The notes beneath the pieces are model-generated. The model was not told the origin of the DNA. It made no database searches and was given only the letters and a program-made list of their open reading frames with translations. 64,000 nt of DNA, taken from contig NZ_CP134880.1 in assembly GCF_032102965.1 (NCBI RefSeq), positions 2,170,001-2,234,000 on the forward strand, written 5' to 3'. Source of the stretch: Demequina capsici (lineage in GTDB: Bacteria > Actinomycetota > Actinomycetes > Actinomycetales > Demequinaceae). Position 1 is the first letter of the stretch. Every line of letters begins with the position of its first letter. Of the stretch, positions 62,799-64,000 are shown piece by piece. A program made the position numbers and the translations under genes.

Positions 62799-63650
62799 AT
62801 GACCACCTACGCCGTCACCGGAGCCTCGGGCCAGCTCGGCCGCAAGATCGTCCAGTCGCTTCTGGACCTCCACATCTCGCCCTTCGACGTGATCGCGCTC
62901 GCTCGCGACACTGCCAAGGTCGAGGACCTCGCCGCGCTCGGCGTCCGCACGCGCACCGCCGACTACGATCAGCCCGAGACCCTGACGGCCGCCCTTGACG
63001 GCGTCGACCGCCTGGTGCTCGTGTCCGCCTCCGAGCCCGGCAAGCGGCTCCCGCAGCACCAGGCCGTGATCTCCGCGGCCGAGGCAGCGGGCGTGCAGCG
63101 CATCGTCTACACGTCGCTGCTCAAGGCCGACGACACCACGAACGGCCTGGCACCTGAGCACATCGCCACGGAAGAGGTCCTCGCGGCGTCGCCCGTCGAG
63201 ACCACCGCGCTGCGCAACTCCTGGTACATCGAGAACTACACCGGTCAGATCGGTTCCTACCTGGAGCAGGGCGCGATCATCGGCGCCGCCGGCGACGGCC
63301 TGATCTCCGCTGCCACGCGCCAGGACTACGCGGAGGCCGCCGCGGCCGCCGCAGTCGCCGACGCGGTGAAGCCCACCTACGAGCTCGGCGGCACCGCCTT
63401 CACGCTGGCCGACCTCGCCGCCACGGTGTCCGCGGTCTCCGGCAAGGAGATCGGCTACACGAACGTGACGGTCGACGAGCTCACTGCGGGCATGGTCGGA
63501 GCAGGCATGCCCGAAGGCGTCGCCTCGTTCTGGGCGTCCATCGACGGCTCGATCGCCGTCGGCGACCTGCACACCGAGTCGACCGACCTCGCGGACCTGA
63601 TCGGCCGCCAGCCGACCCCGCTCGCGGACGCGGTCAAGGCCGCGCTCTAG
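62799..63650 (+). CDS. NAD(P)-binding SDR oxidoreductase, NmrA/QorB-like
   Basis: This 283-residue protein has an N-terminal Rossmann motif AVTGASGQLGRKIVQSL and the QorB-like order ALARDTAKVEDLAALGV, RIVYTSLLKAD and LRNSWYIENY. QorB relatives reduce quinones with NADPH. Its divergent HxlR regulator supports a role in quinone or electrophile defence. A hairpin terminator lies downstream at 63781-63829. Confidence 0.9.
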   Translation: MTTYAVTGASGQLGRKIVQSLLDLHISPFDVIALARDTAKVEDLAALGVRTRTADYDQPETLTAALDGVDRLVLVSASEPGKRLPQHQAVISAAEAAGVQRIVYTSLLKADDTTNGLAPEHIATEEVLAASPVETTALRNSWYIENYTGQIGSYLEQGAIIGAAGDGLISAATRQDYAEAAAAAAVADAVKPTYELGGTAFTLADLAATVSAVSGKEIGYTNVTVDELTAGMVGAGMPEGVASFWASIDGSIAVGDLHTESTDLADLIGRQPTPLADAVKAAL

Positions 63651-63780
63651 CCTCCTGCGCCCTGGCGGTACATGGGTGTCGAGAATCACGGCAGATGCTG
63701 CGCTGACGCACTGCCAGGGCGCTCGGCCGCCTGAGCCAGCACGCGCTCGCCGCGAGGCGACCGCAACCCCGCACGTGGAA

Positions 63781-63829
63781 CGACCCCCGTGCCTGTCCGT
63801 CGTGATCGACGTGACGGGCGCGGGGGTCG
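63781..63829. terminator. Bidirectional terminator between SDR gene and lysA
   Basis: A 17-bp stem with two G-T wobbles: CGACCCCCG (63781-63789) with CGGGGGTCG (63821-63829), then GCC/GGC and GTC/GAC pairs inward, around a 15-base loop. It lies between the convergent SDR gene and lysA. Confidence 0.8.
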
Positions 63830-63847
63830 ATGTGCGTCAGCGCAGGG

Positions 63848-64000
63848 TCAGGCCGGGGCCACGTCCCAGCTGAGCAGGTCCTCCATCGTGTCGCGGCGGA
63901 TGTGCACGGTGGAATCGCCATCCTTGACGGACACGACCGCAGGGCGCAGCAGCGCGTTGTAGTTGTTGGACATCGTGCGGCCGTACGCTCCTGTGGCGGC
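63848..64000 (-). CDS. lysA: Diaminopimelate decarboxylase, C-terminal end (partial)
   Basis: The frame open from the right edge encodes 50 residues ending in TGA at 63848. The segment AATGAYGRTMSNNYNALLRP is the conserved C-terminal part of LysA, where the Tyr contacts PLP, followed by VHIRRDTMEDLLSWD. LysA makes lysine from meso-diaminopimelate. In many Actinobacteria lysA precedes hom directly; here four genes lie between. The rest of the gene is outside the window. Confidence 0.85.
   Translation of the reverse strand, partial: AATGAYGRTMSNNYNALLRPAVVSVKDGDSTVHIRRDTMEDLLSWDVAPA

Overview
This window is GC-rich, tightly packed actinobacterial chromosome. Gene content points to the order Micrococcales (Cellulomonadaceae or Demequinaceae-like); the genus cannot be fixed from sequence alone. 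Evidence: GlgE-type glycogen metabolism, the mismatch endonuclease NucS, a Rho factor with a long Arg/Gly/Asn-rich insert, an actinobacterial F-type ATP synthase operon, the families DUF6318, DUF6325 and UPF0126, and many genes whose start codon lies only 6-7 bases after a TAnnnT -10 box (leaderless transcription). I saw no tRNA, rRNA, CRISPR array, transposase or phage gene.

Layout. 72-8854: a dipeptide/oligopeptide-class ABC importer on the minus strand (substrate-binding protein, DppB-type permease, a fused permease-ATPase, a second ATPase), a divergent TetR regulator and a GH78 alpha-L-rhamnosidase. A similar 30-bp operator-like site overlaps both the importer and the rhamnosidase promoters, so they look like one TetR-controlled rhamnoside regulon. 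8925-15498: glgX, glgE and glgB for alpha-glucan turnover. 15561-19988: a DUF6318 lipoprotein with a secreted partner, a thioredoxin-like/TPR protein, and a lipoprotein-membrane protein pair. 20159-23312: a 912-residue coiled-coil protein with about 40 uninterrupted 11-residue repeats, and a small companion. 23316-25212: two alpha/beta hydrolases and a small Cys/His protein.

25239-31798 is a complete beta-glucoside PTS operon on the minus strand: promoter, LicT/BglG-type RNA antiterminator target (RAT) with an overlapping hairpin, a 25-codon leader ORF, EIIBC, a flavin/FeS ene-reductase-type enzyme, EIIA, a second 26-codon ORF, the LicT antiterminator, and a GH1 beta-glucosidase that has its own leaderless promoter under a palindromic operator. 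The reductase suggests that the aglycone, as well as the sugar, is processed.

31952-44068 is conserved housekeeping on the minus strand: nucS, the atp operon, an AtpI-like protein, a WecA-type transferase, Sua5, PrmC, PrfA and L31. 44282-45405 carries a DUF559-type nuclease-fold gene bracketed by a perfect 32-bp direct repeat. 45465-49678 holds rho and three small or membrane protein genes. 49684-54653 holds a heterodimeric ABC exporter, its TetR regulator and a GNAT acetyltransferase. 56131-57229 holds a second DUF559-type gene of the same length (313 codons), bracketed by symmetric inverted repeats. 57347-60635 is thrB-thrC-hom; 60696-64000 carries a DUF817 protein, a low-molecular-weight phosphatase, a divergent HxlR/SDR pair and the 3' end of lysA.

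The most promising unexplained items are the two repeat-bracketed DUF559 genes, the hendecad coiled-coil protein, and the beta-glucoside operon with its two short coupled ORFs and embedded reductase.
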